Origin: a bacterium | GTDB taxonomy: Bacteria > Bacillota > Bacilli > Lactobacillales > Streptococcaceae | DNA length: 64,000 bases | Assembly (NCBI GenBank): GCA_905221385.1 | Contig: CAJNCV010000008.1 | Span: 20,186-84,185 of the forward strand | Reading direction: 5' to 3' | Part shown: piece by piece, positions 53,865 through 63,982 of the stretch | Position numbering within the stretch: the stretch's first letter is position 1 | Layout of the letters: every line of letters starts with the position of its first letter | Program-made: the position numbers and the translations under genes | Notes under the pieces: model-generated | What the model was told of the DNA's origin: nothing | Seen by the model: the letters and a program-made list of their open reading frames with translations, nothing else | Database searches by the model: none

Positions 53865-54764
53865 TTATTTTTCCTCAGCTAACTCTTTTCCGAGTTGGAT
53901 GAGGTAGTCTTTCAAGTCGTCTTTGACTTGTGGGTGTTTGAGAGCGTAGTCGATGGATGTTTTCATAAAGCCAAACTTGTCTCCGACATCGTAACGAGCC
54001 CCTTTGAACTCACGAGCAAATACACGTTGTGTTTTATTGAGGGTATCGATTGCATCTGTCAACTGGATTTCATTTCCAGCACCTGGAGCTTGGTTTTCCA
54101 GAATTTGGAAAATCTCAGGTGTGAGGAGGTAGCGTCCGATGATAGCAAGGTCGCTAGGAGCATCCTCTGGTGCAGGTTTTTCAACGAAGGTTTCAACGCT
54201 GTAAAGACCGTCTTTTCCTTCCCCTTGCGGGGCAATAACCCCGTAAGCAGAGACTTCGTCGTGAGGGACTGGCATAACAGCGATAGTAGACGCGTGGGTA
54301 CGCTCGTAGTCATCCATGAGTTGTTTGGTAAGCGGAACAGCCTTTTCGTCCGTGATATCCATCAAATCATCACCAAGCATAACGACAAAAGGTTCATTTC
54401 CGACGAAAGCTTTAGCTTGCAAGACAGCATCTCCGAGACCGCGTGGATGAGTTTGGCGGATAAAATGCAGACGCATGCCAGTTGTTTCATCAACCAGCTT
54501 CAAAAGATCTGTTTTCCCTTTTTCTTTGAGGTTGTATTCCAATTCGAAGTTTGAATCAAAATGGTCCTCGATAGAACGTTTTGACTTACCCGTAACAACC
54601 AAGATATCTTCGATTCCAGACTTGAGGGCTTCTTCAACGATAAATTGGATAGTTGGCTTGTCTACGATTGGCAACATTTCCTTGGCCAAGGCCTTAGTGG
54701 CTGGGAGGAAGCGAGTTCCCAATCCAGCGGCTGGGATGACTGCTTTTCTGACTTTTTGTTTCAT
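53865..54764 (-). CDS. galU: UTP-glucose-1-phosphate uridylyltransferase
   Basis: 299 residues. Makes UDP-glucose for capsule, glycolipid and teichoic acid synthesis. Nucleotide-binding start [20 protein letters not shown] (residues 11-30), followed by [10 protein letters not shown] and the FVEKP segment of the family. It follows gpsA by 21 bp on the same strand, a linkage common in streptococci. Confidence 0.97.
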   Translation of the reverse strand: MKQKVRKAVIPAAGLGTRFLPATKALAKEMLPIVDKPTIQFIVEEALKSGIEDILVVTGKSKRSIEDHFDSNFELEYNLKEKGKTDLLKLVDETTGMRLHFIRQTHPRGLGDAVLQAKAFVGNEPFVVMLGDDLMDITDEKAVPLTKQLMDDYERTHASTIAVMPVPHDEVSAYGVIAPQGEGKDGLYSVETFVEKPAPEDAPSDLAIIGRYLLTPEIFQILENQAPGAGNEIQLTDAIDTLNKTQRVFAREFKGARYDVGDKFGFMKTSIDYALKHPQVKDDLKDYLIQLGKELAEEK

Positions 54765-54785
54765 GATGTTCCTTTCTATAAGGGT

Positions 54786-55802
54786 CTATGACCATTCGTT
54801 TTCTGCTTTAAATTCATTGCTCATGATGTCAGTGATTGCTTCTTTGATATTGACACCTTCGTAGATAACTCGGTAAATAGCCTGTGTGATTGGCATGTAG
54901 ACACCCAATTCCTGAGCCAGTTCGTAAGCCGCTCGAGTTGTTGAGATTCCTTCGATAACCATGCCCATGTTTGCTTCGATGTCTGCGAGGGATTCTCCAC
55001 GACCGAGAGCATCACCTGCCCTCCAGTTACGAGAGTGGACAGATGTTCCCGTTACAATCAAATCTCCAACTCCAGAAAGACCGCTATAAGTCAGAGGGTT
55101 AGCTCCAAGAGCGACCCCTAGACGGGTGATTTCAGCCAGGCCACGGGCAATGATAGCCGCCTTGGCATTGTCGCCAAATCCTAGTCCATGTAGTGCCCCA
55201 GCTCCAACTGCGATGATGTTTTTGAGAGCACCAGCGGTTTCAACCCCGATAACATCCGTATTAGTATAGAGACGGAAGTAGTGATTGCTAAAGAGATTTT
55301 GAACGTACTGGGCAGTTTCGAGGTTTTTAGAGGCTGCAGTGATCAAGGTAATATCCCGCACAATCGTTTCCTCAGCGTGGCTAGGTCCTGAAACAACGAC
55401 GACTTCACTACGAAGGTCAGCTGGAATTTCCTCTTCAAGAATAGTTGATAGACGTTTGTGGCTATCTGGTTCCAATCCTTTGGAGGCATGCATGATGACA
55501 ACCTTTTGATCGAGTACCTTTGCTACTTGTTGGGCAACCAGTCTCGTTACTTTTGTTGGGACTACAAATAAAACAGCATCCACATCCTTTAGTGTTTCTT
55601 CCAAATCATGATAGGCTTTGATTTTTTCGTCGAGTAGGATATCTTTGAAGTAGCGTTTGTTTGTATGTTGGTTATTGATTTCATCAATTTGGTCAGAAAT
55701 ATTTCCCCAAATTCGAACTTCGTGTCCATTGTCGTTTAGGACCTGCGAAAGGGCAGTTCCCCAAGAACCAGGACCCAAGACAGCGATGGTTTGTTTCTTC
55801 AT
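54786..55802 (-). CDS. gpsA: NAD(P)H-dependent glycerol-3-phosphate dehydrogenase
   Basis: 338 residues. Makes sn-glycerol-3-phosphate from dihydroxyacetone phosphate for phospholipids and teichoic acid. Rossmann motif [15 protein letters not shown] (residues 8-22), ASKGLEP, and the C-terminal catalytic Lys region [13 protein letters not shown]. First gene of gpsA-galU; AGGAGG site before the ATG. Confidence 0.97.
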   Translation of the reverse strand: MKKQTIAVLGPGSWGTALSQVLNDNGHEVRIWGNISDQIDEINNQHTNKRYFKDILLDEKIKAYHDLEETLKDVDAVLFVVPTKVTRLVAQQVAKVLDQKVVIMHASKGLEPDSHKRLSTILEEEIPADLRSEVVVVSGPSHAEETIVRDITLITAASKNLETAQYVQNLFSNHYFRLYTNTDVIGVETAGALKNIIAVGAGALHGLGFGDNAKAAIIARGLAEITRLGVALGANPLTYSGLSGVGDLIVTGTSVHSRNWRAGDALGRGESLADIEANMGMVIEGISTTRAAYELAQELGVYMPITQAIYRVIYEGVNIKEAITDIMSNEFKAENEWS

Positions 55803-55906
55803 CTTTTCCTCCTTGTAAGAGTTCTTCCTTCCATTTTACCATAAAAAGCCTTTTCATGCATCACCTGTAGATGAAAGCGCACTAATTTATAATAAGGAGA
55901 CTTCTT

Positions 55907-55935
55907 TGACAAGATGCCTCTTTTTTGCTAGAATA
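55907..55935 (+). promoter_or_regulatory. Promoter of patAB
   Basis: -35 TTGACA (55907-55912), 17-bp spacer, extended -10 TGCTAGAAT (55927-55935). Confidence 0.85.
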
Positions 55936-55944
55936 GCATCAATA

Positions 55945-55990
55945 TGAACGAATGAGAAGGAGCTGACGCAGGATGTCGCTCCCTTTATCT
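55945..55990 (+). promoter_or_regulatory. Possible attenuator with a three-codon upstream frame in the patA leader
   Basis: ATG AAC GAA TGA (55945-55956) begins just after the predicted start of transcription. It is followed at once by the hairpin AAGGAGC-T-GAC / GTC-GCTCC (55958-55983) and a pyrimidine-rich stretch. In pneumococcus the patA leader holds a stem-loop terminator whose loss raises patAB expression and drug efflux; the layout here fits that model. Confidence 0.5.
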
Positions 55991-56008
55991 ATTTTATTAG
56001 GAGGAAAT

Positions 56009-57715
56009 ATGCTCATTAAAAAAATAAAAACCTATAAATGGCAGGCCTTGGCCTCCTTAATGATGACAGGTTTGATGGTTGCGAGCTCGCTCTTGCAACC
56101 GCGCTATTTGCAAGAGGTGTTAGAGGCTTTGTTGGCTGGTCAAAATGAGGCTATTTATAGTATTGGCGCTTGGCTGATAGGAGTAGCCCTAGTCGGTCTG
56201 GTTGCAGGTGGGGTCAATGTAACGCTTGCAGCCTACATTGCTCAAGGAGTGTCTTCGGACCTTCGTGAAGACGCTTTTCGCAAGATCCAGACTTTTTCTT
56301 ATGCCAATATCGAGCAGTTTAATGCGGGTAACCTTGTCGTCCGTATGACCAATGATATCAACCAAATTCAGAACGTGGTGATGATGGCTTTTCAAATCCT
56401 CTTCCGTCTCCCTCTTCTCTTTATCGGTTCCTTTATCTTGGCGGTTCACACTCTTCCGTCACTTTGGTGGGTGATTGTCCTCATGGTGCTCCTAATCTTT
56501 GCACTAACAGCCATCATGATGGGAATGATGGGACCACGATTTGCTAAGTTTCAAACTCTTCTTGAACGGATCAATGCTATCGCCAAGGAAAATCTACGTG
56601 GTGTGCGCGTGGTCAAATCCTTTGTACAAGAAAAAGCACAATTTGACAAATTTACCGAGGTTTCAGATGAACTTCTCGGCCAAAATCTTTATATCGGTTA
56701 TGCCTTCTCAGTTATAGAACCCGTTATGATGCTAGTCGGCTATGGAGCGGTCTTCCTCTCTATTTGGTTGGTGGCAGGCATGGCTCAGTCAGATCCGTCT
56801 GTAGTGGGCTCGATTGCTTCCTTTATCAACTATCTCAGCCAGATTATCTTTACCATCATCATGGTTGGATTTTTAGGAAATTCTGTCAGCCGTGCCATGA
56901 TTTCCTTGCGTCGTATCCGCGAGATTCTAGATACCGAGCCAGCGATGACCTTTAAAGATCTCCCAGACGAAGAGTTAGAAGGAAGTCTCTCTTTTGAAAA
57001 TGTGACCTTCACCTATCCTAATGATGATGAGCCTATGCTGAAGAATGTAACCTTTGAAATTGCGCCTGGTCAGATGGTCGGTGTGGTTGGGGCGACTGGA
57101 GCAGGGAAGTCCACTCTAGCTCAGTTAATTCCACGACTTTTTGATCCACAGGAGGGATCTATCAAGATTGGTGGCAAGGATATTCGAGACGTCAGCGAAG
57201 GAACCTTGCGTAAAACAGTTTCCATCGTCTTGCAACGTGCTATTCTCTTTAGCGGAACCATTGCAGATAATCTTCGTCAAGGGAAAGGCAATGCCAGCGT
57301 GTCAGAAATGGAACGTGCAGCACGGATTGCCCAAGCCAGTGAATTTATCGGACGCATGGAAAACAAATTTGAGAGTCAGGTTGAAGAACGTGGCACCAAC
57401 TTTTCTGGTGGACAAAAGCAACGGATGTCCATTGCTCGTGGGATTGTCAGCAATCCCCGTATCCTGATTTTTGACGATTCGACTTCAGCCTTGGATGCTA
57501 AGTCAGAGAGACTCGTGCAGGAAGCTTTGAATAAAGATCTGAAAGGGACAACAACCATTATCATCGCTCAAAAGATCAGTTCAGTCGTCCATGCAGACAA
57601 GATTTTGGTCTTGGATCAAGGGCGTTTGATTGGAGAAGGACGGCATGCAGACTTGGTAGCTAACAATGCCGTCTACCGCGAAATCTACGAAACACAAAAG
57701 GGAAAGGAGGAATAA
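56009..57715 (+). CDS. patA: ABC multidrug exporter half-transporter PatA
   Basis: 568 residues: six membrane segments (1-310) and an ATPase domain with Walker A GATGAGKS and signature FSGGQKQR. Walker B ends FDDSTSALD, so the catalytic Glu is Asp, the mark of the degenerate site in heterodimeric exporters; PatB supplies the consensus residue. In pneumococcus PatAB expels fluoroquinolones and dyes and is induced by ribosome-stalling drugs and quinolones. ATG 56009 follows AGGAGGAAAT; an in-frame ATG at 55973 lies within the leader hairpin. Confidence 0.92.
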   Translation: MLIKKIKTYKWQALASLMMTGLMVASSLLQPRYLQEVLEALLAGQNEAIYSIGAWLIGVALVGLVAGGVNVTLAAYIAQGVSSDLREDAFRKIQTFSYANIEQFNAGNLVVRMTNDINQIQNVVMMAFQILFRLPLLFIGSFILAVHTLPSLWWVIVLMVLLIFALTAIMMGMMGPRFAKFQTLLERINAIAKENLRGVRVVKSFVQEKAQFDKFTEVSDELLGQNLYIGYAFSVIEPVMMLVGYGAVFLSIWLVAGMAQSDPSVVGSIASFINYLSQIIFTIIMVGFLGNSVSRAMISLRRIREILDTEPAMTFKDLPDEELEGSLSFENVTFTYPNDDEPMLKNVTFEIAPGQMVGVVGATGAGKSTLAQLIPRLFDPQEGSIKIGGKDIRDVSEGTLRKTVSIVLQRAILFSGTIADNLRQGKGNASVSEMERAARIAQASEFIGRMENKFESQVEERGTNFSGGQKQRMSIARGIVSNPRILIFDDSTSALDAKSERLVQEALNKDLKGTTTIIIAQKISSVVHADKILVLDQGRLIGEGRHADLVANNAVYREIYETQKGKEE

Positions 57716-57716
57716 A

Positions 57717-59483
57717 ATGAAAACCGTTCGATTTTTCTGGAATTATTTTAAAGTTTACAAGTTCTCCTTTGTCATTGTGATTCTGATGGTTGCGATTGCG
57801 ACAATTGCCCAAGCCCTCTTTCCTGTTTTTTCAGGTCAAGCAGTGACGGAGCTCGCTAACCTAGTTCTGGCTTATCAAAATGGGACTTCCGAACTGGCCT
57901 GGCAGAGTTTGTCAGCTCTGATGCTGAATCTAGCACTAGTTGTGCTGGTTTTGGTAGTGTCCAGTTTGATTTACATGGCCTTGATGACTCGTGTGATTGC
58001 CGAGTCAACAAATGAAATGCGTAAGGGTCTCTTTGGCAAACTTTCACGTTTGACGGTTTCTTTCTTTGACCGCCACCAAGATGGTGACATCCTCTCTCGC
58101 TTCACGAGTGACTTAGACAATATCCTTCAAGCCTTCAATGAAAGCTTAGTTCAGGTTATGAGCAATATTGCTCTTTACATCGGTTTGATTTTTGTCATGT
58201 TTTCAAGAAATGTGACGCTAGCCCTGATAACAGTAGCCAGCACCCCAGTGGCCTTTCTCATGTTGGTCTTCATCGTGAAAATGGCCCGCAAGTACACTAA
58301 TCTCCAGCAAAAAGAGGTTGGGAAACTCAACGCCTACATGGACGAGAGTATTTCTGGACAGAAAGCTGTTATCGTACAAGGAATTCAAGACGACATCGTA
58401 GCAGGCTTTGTGGAGCGAAATGAGCGCGTGCGCAAGGCAACCTTTAAAGGGAGAATGTTCTCAGGCATCCTCTTTCCTGTTATGAATGGGATGAGTTTGG
58501 TCAACACAGCCATCGTCATTTTTGCAGGTTCTGCGGTCTTGCTGAACGATCCAAGGATTGAAACAACGACGGCCCTAGGTTTGATTGTCATGTTTACCCA
58601 ATTTTCTCAGCAGTACTACCAGCCAATTATCCAGGTGGCTGCGAGTTGGGGGAGCCTCCAGTTAGCCTTTACTGGGGCGGATCGTATCCAAGAAATGTTC
58701 GATGCAGAAGAAGAGATTCGTCCGCAAAATGCACCTGCCTTTACGGAATTGCGAGAAGGTGTTGAAATCAGTCATATTGATTTCTCTTATGTGCCAGACA
58801 AGCCGATTTTAAAAGATGTTAGCATTTCAGCTCCTAAGGGGCAGATGATAGCAGTTGTAGGCCCGACTGGTTCAGGGAAGACGACCATTATGAACCTCAT
58901 CAATCGCTTCTACGATGTGGATGCAGGTAGCATTTCCTTTGATGGGAAAGACATCCGTGACTACGACTTGGACAGTCTGCGGAGCAAGGTCGGGATTGTC
59001 TTGCAGGATTCGGTCTTGTTTAGTGGAACGATCCGAGACAATATCCGCTTTGGTGTGCCAGATGCCAGTCAGGAAATGGTCGAAGCAGCTGCCAAGGCAA
59101 CTCATATTCATGACTATATCGAAAGCTTGCCTGATAAGTATGATACCCTTATTGATGATGAGCAAAACATCTTCTCAACTGGTCAGAAACAATTGATTTC
59201 CATAGCTCGGACCTTGATGACAGATCCTCAAGTCCTAATCTTAGATGAAGCGACTTCCAATGTCGACACCGTAACAGAAAGCAAAATCCAGCATGCTATG
59301 GAGGCAGTAGTAGCAGGACGAACCAGTTTTGTCATTGCCCATCGTCTCAAGACCATCCTCAATGCTGATCAGATTATTGTCCTCAAAGATGGAGAGGTCA
59401 TTGAACGTGGAAATCATCACGAGTTGCTCAAGCTCGGCGGCTTCTACTCGGAACTGTATCACAATCAATTTGTCTTCGAATAA
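57717..59483 (+). CDS. patB: ABC multidrug exporter half-transporter PatB
   Basis: 588 residues with six membrane segments and an ATPase domain: Walker A GPTGSGKT, Walker B LILDEATSNVD with the catalytic Glu, and an altered signature FSTGQKQL instead of LSGGQ. The altered signature pairs with PatA's degenerate Walker B, giving one dead and one live ATP site as in TM287/288-type heterodimers. It begins one base after the patA stop, with AAGGAGG as site. In pneumococcus another gene lies between patA and patB; here they abut. Confidence 0.92.
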   Translation: MKTVRFFWNYFKVYKFSFVIVILMVAIATIAQALFPVFSGQAVTELANLVLAYQNGTSELAWQSLSALMLNLALVVLVLVVSSLIYMALMTRVIAESTNEMRKGLFGKLSRLTVSFFDRHQDGDILSRFTSDLDNILQAFNESLVQVMSNIALYIGLIFVMFSRNVTLALITVASTPVAFLMLVFIVKMARKYTNLQQKEVGKLNAYMDESISGQKAVIVQGIQDDIVAGFVERNERVRKATFKGRMFSGILFPVMNGMSLVNTAIVIFAGSAVLLNDPRIETTTALGLIVMFTQFSQQYYQPIIQVAASWGSLQLAFTGADRIQEMFDAEEEIRPQNAPAFTELREGVEISHIDFSYVPDKPILKDVSISAPKGQMIAVVGPTGSGKTTIMNLINRFYDVDAGSISFDGKDIRDYDLDSLRSKVGIVLQDSVLFSGTIRDNIRFGVPDASQEMVEAAAKATHIHDYIESLPDKYDTLIDDEQNIFSTGQKQLISIARTLMTDPQVLILDEATSNVDTVTESKIQHAMEAVVAGRTSFVIAHRLKTILNADQIIVLKDGEVIERGNHHELLKLGGFYSELYHNQFVFE

Positions 59484-59488
59484 AAAAG

Positions 59489-59515
59489 AAAGTTGTCCTC
59501 GTGGGCAGCTTTTTC
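59489..59515 (+). terminator. Terminator of patAB
   Basis: AAAGTTGTCC-TCGT-GGGCAGCTTT (two G-U pairs), T run. Confidence 0.8.
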
Positions 59516-59622
59516 TTGTCCATAAAAAATACTTATCACGGTCTTTAAAAAAACATATTAGACAGGAAAGGGTTGGAGTGATAAGATAAGACTGTCGCAA
59601 GAAAATCGAAAGGAGACACATC

Positions 59623-60312
59623 ATGGCTAGAACGGTTGTAGGAGTTGCTGCAAACCTATGTCCTGTAGATGCAGAAGGGAAAAACATTCACTCATCTGTA
59701 TCCTGTAAATTTGCAGAGAGCATTCGTCAAGTCGGTGGTCTTCCTTTAGTAATTCCTGTAGGGGATGAGTCCATTGTTCGCGATTATGTAGAAATGATTG
59801 ACAAACTCATCTTGACAGGTGGGCAAAACGTCCATCCCCAATTTTATGGAGAGAAAAAAACCATCGAGAGCGATGATTACAACCTTGCTCGTGATGAATT
59901 TGAATTGGCACTCTTGAGAGAAGCACTCCATCAGAATAAGCCCATTTTAGCAATCTGTCGTGGTGTCCAGCTGGTCAATGTTGCTTTTGGCGGCACCCTC
60001 CACCAAGAAATTGAAGGTCACTGGCAAGGCTTGCCTTTTGGGACATCTCATTCTATTGAGACAGTGGAAGGAAGCGTGGTGGCTAAGCTATTTGGGAAAG
60101 AAAGTCAGGTCAACTCCGTCCATCGTCAGAGCATTAAAGATTTGGCACCTAATTTCCGTGTAACTGCTATTGATCCAAGAGACCAAACCATCGAAGCGAT
60201 TGAGTCTATCGACGAGCACCGTATCATCGGTTTGCAGTGGCATCCAGAGTTTCTGGTCAATGAAGAAGACGGCAATTTAGAACTATTTGAGTATTTATTA
60301 AATGAATTGTAA
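59623..60312 (+). CDS. Class I glutamine amidotransferase-like (gamma-glutamyl hydrolase, PuuD family)
   Basis: 229 residues. Catalytic Cys in ILAICRGVQLVNV (about residue 110) and His-Glu in LQWHPEFL; no synthetase domain follows, as in the PuuD/peptidase C26 family that splits gamma-glutamyl-GABA or related amides. Substrate not determinable. AAAGGAG precedes the ATG. It lies between patAB and pgi as in pneumococcus. Confidence 0.88.
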   Translation: MARTVVGVAANLCPVDAEGKNIHSSVSCKFAESIRQVGGLPLVIPVGDESIVRDYVEMIDKLILTGGQNVHPQFYGEKKTIESDDYNLARDEFELALLREALHQNKPILAICRGVQLVNVAFGGTLHQEIEGHWQGLPFGTSHSIETVEGSVVAKLFGKESQVNSVHRQSIKDLAPNFRVTAIDPRDQTIEAIESIDEHRIIGLQWHPEFLVNEEDGNLELFEYLLNEL

Positions 60313-60336
60313 CGGTTAGAGTCTCTAGCCGTTTTT
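60312..60336 (+). terminator. Terminator of the amidotransferase-like gene
   Basis: ACGGTTAG-AGTCT-CTAGCCGT beginning on the last base of the stop codon, then TTTTT. Confidence 0.8.
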
Positions 60337-60373
60337 ATTCGTTCTTTCAGATTTTTTATATTTTAACAAATTT

Positions 60374-60452
60374 ACGCAAACGTTTGAATTCTGATAAAAA
60401 TTAGGCAAATTCAATAAAAAAACTTGAAAAAATCGAAGGTAAGCGTTATGAT
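60374..60452 (+). promoter_or_regulatory. Promoter of pgi with an upstream cre-like palindrome
   Basis: -35 TTGAAA (60424-60429), 17-bp spacer, -10 TATGAT (60447-60452). About 40 bp upstream of the -35, ACGCAAACGTTTGAAT (60374-60389) matches the CcpA consensus at all but two fixed positions; its position would suit activation. Confidence 0.6.
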
Positions 60453-60480
60453 AGAAAAGAAGAAATATTGGAGGATTATC

Positions 60481-61830
60481 ATGTCACATATTAAATTTGA
60501 CTATTCAAAAGTTTTGGACAAATTTGTTGCCCCACATGAAGTGGAATACATGCAAGCACAAGTAACAGCTGCAGACGAATTGATTCGTAAAGGAACTGGT
60601 GCTGGTAGCGACTTTTTGGGTTGGTTGGACCTTCCTGAAAACTACGACCGCGAAGAATTCGACCGCATCTTGAAAGCTGCTGAGCAAATCAAGTCAGATA
60701 GCGATGTCTTGGTTGTAATCGGTATCGGTGGATCTTACCTTGGTGCTAAAGCAGCTATCGACTTCTTGAACCACCACTTTGCTAACTTGCAAACAAAAGA
60801 AGAACGCAAAGCTCCACAAATCCTTTACGCTGGAAACTCAATTTCATCTACTTACCTTGCCGACTTGGTAGAGTACGTAGCTGACAAAGACTTCTCAGTA
60901 AACGTGATTTCTAAATCAGGGACAACAACAGAACCAGCGATCGCTTTCCGTGTCTTCAAAGAACTCTTGGTTAAGAAATACGGTCAAGAAGAAGCTAACA
61001 AACGTATCTATGCAACCACTGACCGTCAAAAAGGTGCTGTTAAGGTTGAAGCAGATGCCAACGGTTGGGAAACATTTGTGGTTCCAGATGACATCGGTGG
61101 ACGCTTCTCAGTATTGACAGCAGTTGGATTGCTTCCAATCGCAGCATCAGGTGCAGACATCAAAGCTCTCATGGAAGGTGCTAACGCAGCTCGTAAAGAC
61201 TACACTTCAGATAAACTTTCAGAAAACGAAGCTTACCAATATGCAGCCGTTCGTAACATCCTTTACCGCAAAGGCTACGCTACTGAAATCTTGGTAAACT
61301 ACGAGCCATCACTTCAATACTTCTCAGAATGGTGGAAACAATTGGCTGGTGAATCAGAAGGGAAAGACCAAAAAGGGCTCTACCCAACTTCAGCAAACTT
61401 CTCAACTGACTTGCACTCATTGGGTCAATTCATCCAAGAAGGAACTCGTATCATGTTTGAAACAGTTGTCCGTGTTGACAAACCGCGCAAGAATGTGATC
61501 ATTCCTACTTTGGAAGAAGACCTTGACGGACTTGGTTACCTTCAAGGAAAAGACGTTGACTTTGTAAATAAAAAAGCGACTGACGGTGTTCTTCTTGCCC
61601 ACACTGACGGTGATGTACCAAACATGTACGTGACTCTTCCTGAGCAAGATGCCTTCACTCTTGGCTACACTATCTACTTCTTCGAATTGGCCATCGCCCT
61701 TTCAGGTTACTTGAATGCCATCAACCCATTTGACCAACCAGGTGTTGAAGCCTACAAACGCAACATGTTTGCCCTTCTTGGAAAACCAGGATTTGAAGAA
61801 TTGAGCAAAGAGCTTAACGCACGTTTATAA
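60481..61830 (+). CDS. pgi: Glucose-6-phosphate isomerase
   Basis: 449 residues. Glycolytic interconversion of glucose-6-phosphate and fructose-6-phosphate. Family signatures: [29 protein letters not shown], and [16 protein letters not shown]; the length is that of the short Firmicutes form. Codon use is that of very highly expressed genes. TTGGAGG precedes ATG 60481; an upstream in-frame ATG lies in the promoter region. Confidence 0.97.
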   Translation: MSHIKFDYSKVLDKFVAPHEVEYMQAQVTAADELIRKGTGAGSDFLGWLDLPENYDREEFDRILKAAEQIKSDSDVLVVIGIGGSYLGAKAAIDFLNHHFANLQTKEERKAPQILYAGNSISSTYLADLVEYVADKDFSVNVISKSGTTTEPAIAFRVFKELLVKKYGQEEANKRIYATTDRQKGAVKVEADANGWETFVVPDDIGGRFSVLTAVGLLPIAASGADIKALMEGANAARKDYTSDKLSENEAYQYAAVRNILYRKGYATEILVNYEPSLQYFSEWWKQLAGESEGKDQKGLYPTSANFSTDLHSLGQFIQEGTRIMFETVVRVDKPRKNVIIPTLEEDLDGLGYLQGKDVDFVNKKATDGVLLAHTDGDVPNMYVTLPEQDAFTLGYTIYFFELAIALSGYLNAINPFDQPGVEAYKRNMFALLGKPGFEELSKELNARL

Positions 61831-61836
61831 TAGAAG

Positions 61837-61864
61837 AAAAGAGTGGCTTGCCCACTCTTTTTAC
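61837..61864 (+). terminator. Terminator of pgi
   Basis: AAAAGAGTGG-CTTGC-CCACTCTTTT, T run. Confidence 0.9.
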
Positions 61865-61882
61865 TCTCTTTATTCGTAGACA

Positions 61883-61911
61883 TTGGACTCAGGCGAGACT
61901 TGTGATATAAT
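61883..61911 (+). promoter_or_regulatory. Promoter of gltX
   Basis: -35 TTGGAC (61883-61888), 17-bp spacer, -10 TATAAT (61906-61911). Confidence 0.8.
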
Positions 61912-61957
61912 ATAGAAAGCAAAAAGGCAGACGCCTAGAGACTTTATAGGAGGAACT

Positions 61958-63418
61958 ATGTCAAAAGATATCCGCGTACGCTACGCACCAAGTCCAACAG
62001 GACTCCTACACATCGGAAATGCCCGTACAGCATTGTTTAACTACCTTTACGCACGCCATCATGGTGGAACTTTTATCATCCGTATCGAAGATACTGACCG
62101 TAAACGCCATGTTGAGGATGGAGAACGCTCACAGCTTGAAAATCTTCGTTGGTTGGGAATGGATTGGGATGAAAGCCCAGAAACTCATGAAAACTATCGC
62201 CAATCAGAGCGTTTGGAACTCTATCAAAAATACATCGACCAATTGCTAGCCGAAGGAAAAGCCTACAAATCTTACGTTACAGAAGAAGAGTTGGCAGCTG
62301 AGCGCGAACGCCAAGAAGCAGCTGGCGAAACACCACGTTACATCAATGAATATCTTGGCATGAGCGAAGAAGAAAAAGCAGCTTACATCGCAGAACGTGA
62401 AGCAGCTGGTATCATCCCAACTGTTCGTTTGGCTGTCAATGAGTCTGGTATCTACAAATGGCACGATATGGTCAAAGGTGATATCGAGTTTGAAGGTGGC
62501 AATATCGGCGGTGACTGGGTGATTCAAAAGAAAGATGGTTACCCAACTTACAACTTTGCCGTTGTTATTGATGATCACGATATGCAGATTTCTCATGTTA
62601 TCCGTGGAGATGACCACATTGCCAACACACCAAAACAACTCATGGTCTATGAGGCTCTTGGTTGGGAAGCTCCAGAGTTCGGTCACATGACTTTGATCAT
62701 CAACTCTGAAACGGGTAAAAAATTGTCTAAACGCGATACCAATACCCTTCAATTTATCGAAGATTACCGTAAGAAAGGCTATTTGCCAGAAGCAGTCTTT
62801 AACTTTATCGCCCTTCTTGGTTGGAACCCAGGTGGTGAAGATGAAATTTTCTCACGTGAGGAATTGATTAAACTCTTTGACGAAAACCGCCTCAGCAAGT
62901 CTCCAGCAGCCTTCGACCAGAAGAAACTAGACTGGATGAGCAACGACTACATCAAGAGAGCTGATCTAGCTACTATCTTTGAAATGGCCAAACCATACTT
63001 AGAAGAAGCAGGACGTTTAACTGATAAGTCTGAAAAAATGGTAGAACTCTACAAGCCACAAATGAAGTCGGTAGACGAAATCGTTCCACTGACAGACCTT
63101 TTCTTCTCAGATTTCCCAGAGTTGACAGACGCTGAGCGCGAGGTCATGGCAGGAGAAACCGTTCCGGTTGTTCTAGAAGCCTTCAAAGCGAAACTAGAAG
63201 CAATGACAGATGAGGAATTTGTGACAGAAAACATCTTCCCGCAAATCAAAGCAGTCCAAAAAGAAACAGGCATTAAAGGAAAAAACCTCTTCATGCCGAT
63301 TCGTATTGCTGTATCAGGTGAAATGCATGGACCAGAACTTCCAGATACGATTTACCTATTAGGTCGTGAAAAATCTATCCAGCATATCGATAACATGCTC
63401 AAAGAGATTTCTAAGTAA
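61958..63418 (+). CDS. gltX: Glutamyl-tRNA synthetase
   Basis: 486 residues, class I synthetase. HIGH motif as [17 protein letters not shown] (about residues 17-33), KMSKS loop as KKLSKRDT, anticodon-binding C-terminal domain. In bacteria lacking GlnRS, as streptococci do, this enzyme also charges tRNA-Gln with Glu for later amidation. TAGGAGG precedes the ATG. A tRNA-Glu gene begins 0.5 kb downstream. Confidence 0.97.
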   Translation: MSKDIRVRYAPSPTGLLHIGNARTALFNYLYARHHGGTFIIRIEDTDRKRHVEDGERSQLENLRWLGMDWDESPETHENYRQSERLELYQKYIDQLLAEGKAYKSYVTEEELAAERERQEAAGETPRYINEYLGMSEEEKAAYIAEREAAGIIPTVRLAVNESGIYKWHDMVKGDIEFEGGNIGGDWVIQKKDGYPTYNFAVVIDDHDMQISHVIRGDDHIANTPKQLMVYEALGWEAPEFGHMTLIINSETGKKLSKRDTNTLQFIEDYRKKGYLPEAVFNFIALLGWNPGGEDEIFSREELIKLFDENRLSKSPAAFDQKKLDWMSNDYIKRADLATIFEMAKPYLEEAGRLTDKSEKMVELYKPQMKSVDEIVPLTDLFFSDFPELTDAEREVMAGETVPVVLEAFKAKLEAMTDEEFVTENIFPQIKAVQKETGIKGKNLFMPIRIAVSGEMHGPELPDTIYLLGREKSIQHIDNMLKEISK

Positions 63419-63449
63419 AAAGGACTTCCAATGGATACATGGGGAAAAG

Positions 63450-63866
63450 ATGTATGAAGAAGCACGAATCCTATTCAATCCCCGTGAAGTTTCTGACTTT
63501 GTTTATGCTAACCATGTTGTTGCTGCGATAGAAGCAGAAGATGGTCAAATCTTCACAGGATTCTGTATGGAGGGCACTTGTGGCGTTTTTCATCTTTGTG
63601 CAGAACGAGTGGCTCTCTTCAATATGTATCAATTTTCAGGACAAACTAAAGTTAAGAAAATCCTCGCCTTTCGAGATAAACCTCCCTACGGCGAAGAATC
63701 AGGTATGCCCTGTGGCGCATGCAGAGAATTTCTCTTAGAATTGAATGCTGAAAATAAAGAAGCAGAGTTCATGATGGACTACAAAACAAGAAAAACAATC
63801 AAAGTTGCCGAGTTGGTCCCATACTGGTGGGGAGAGGAACGTGCGACTAATTGGCAAGATAAATAG
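63450..63866 (+). CDS. Cytidine deaminase-like zinc hydrolase
   Basis: 138 residues. The zinc motif is complete: CAE in FHLCAERVALFN (proton-shuttling Glu) and PCGACREFL. It resembles the blasticidin S/cytidine deaminase group, but the substrate is not clear, and the C-terminal EEATNWQDK-like tail with PYWWGEE is distinctive. ATG 63450 follows GGGGAAAAG; the frame is open upstream into the end of gltX without a site. It starts 31 bp after gltX and is probably on the same transcript. Confidence 0.82.
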   Translation: MYEEARILFNPREVSDFVYANHVVAAIEAEDGQIFTGFCMEGTCGVFHLCAERVALFNMYQFSGQTKVKKILAFRDKPPYGEESGMPCGACREFLLELNAENKEAEFMMDYKTRKTIKVAELVPYWWGEERATNWQDK

Positions 63867-63869
63867 AAG

Positions 63870-63893
63870 GAGTCAGTTTTACTGGCTCTTTTC
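63870..63893 (+). terminator. Terminator of gltX and the deaminase gene
   Basis: GAGTCAG-TTTTA-CTGGCTC (one G-U), then TTTT. Confidence 0.7.
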
Positions 63894-63933
63894 CCTTATT
63901 TTTTCAGAATTTCGATAAAGAGGAAAAAAGTTC

Positions 63934-63961
63934 TTGACAAAGGAGGAAAAGTAGGTATAAT
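63934..63961 (+). promoter_or_regulatory. Promoter of a tRNA gene at the right edge
   Basis: -35 TTGACA (63934-63939), 16-bp spacer, -10 TATAAT (63956-63961), 21 bp before the tRNA. Confidence 0.85.
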
Positions 63962-63982
63962 AGAAAGAGTTGAAAAGCTCAA

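Noticed and set aside
53895..54554. 219-codon plus-strand frame opposite galU
   Set aside because: Shadow of galU; composition and lack of a ribosome site.
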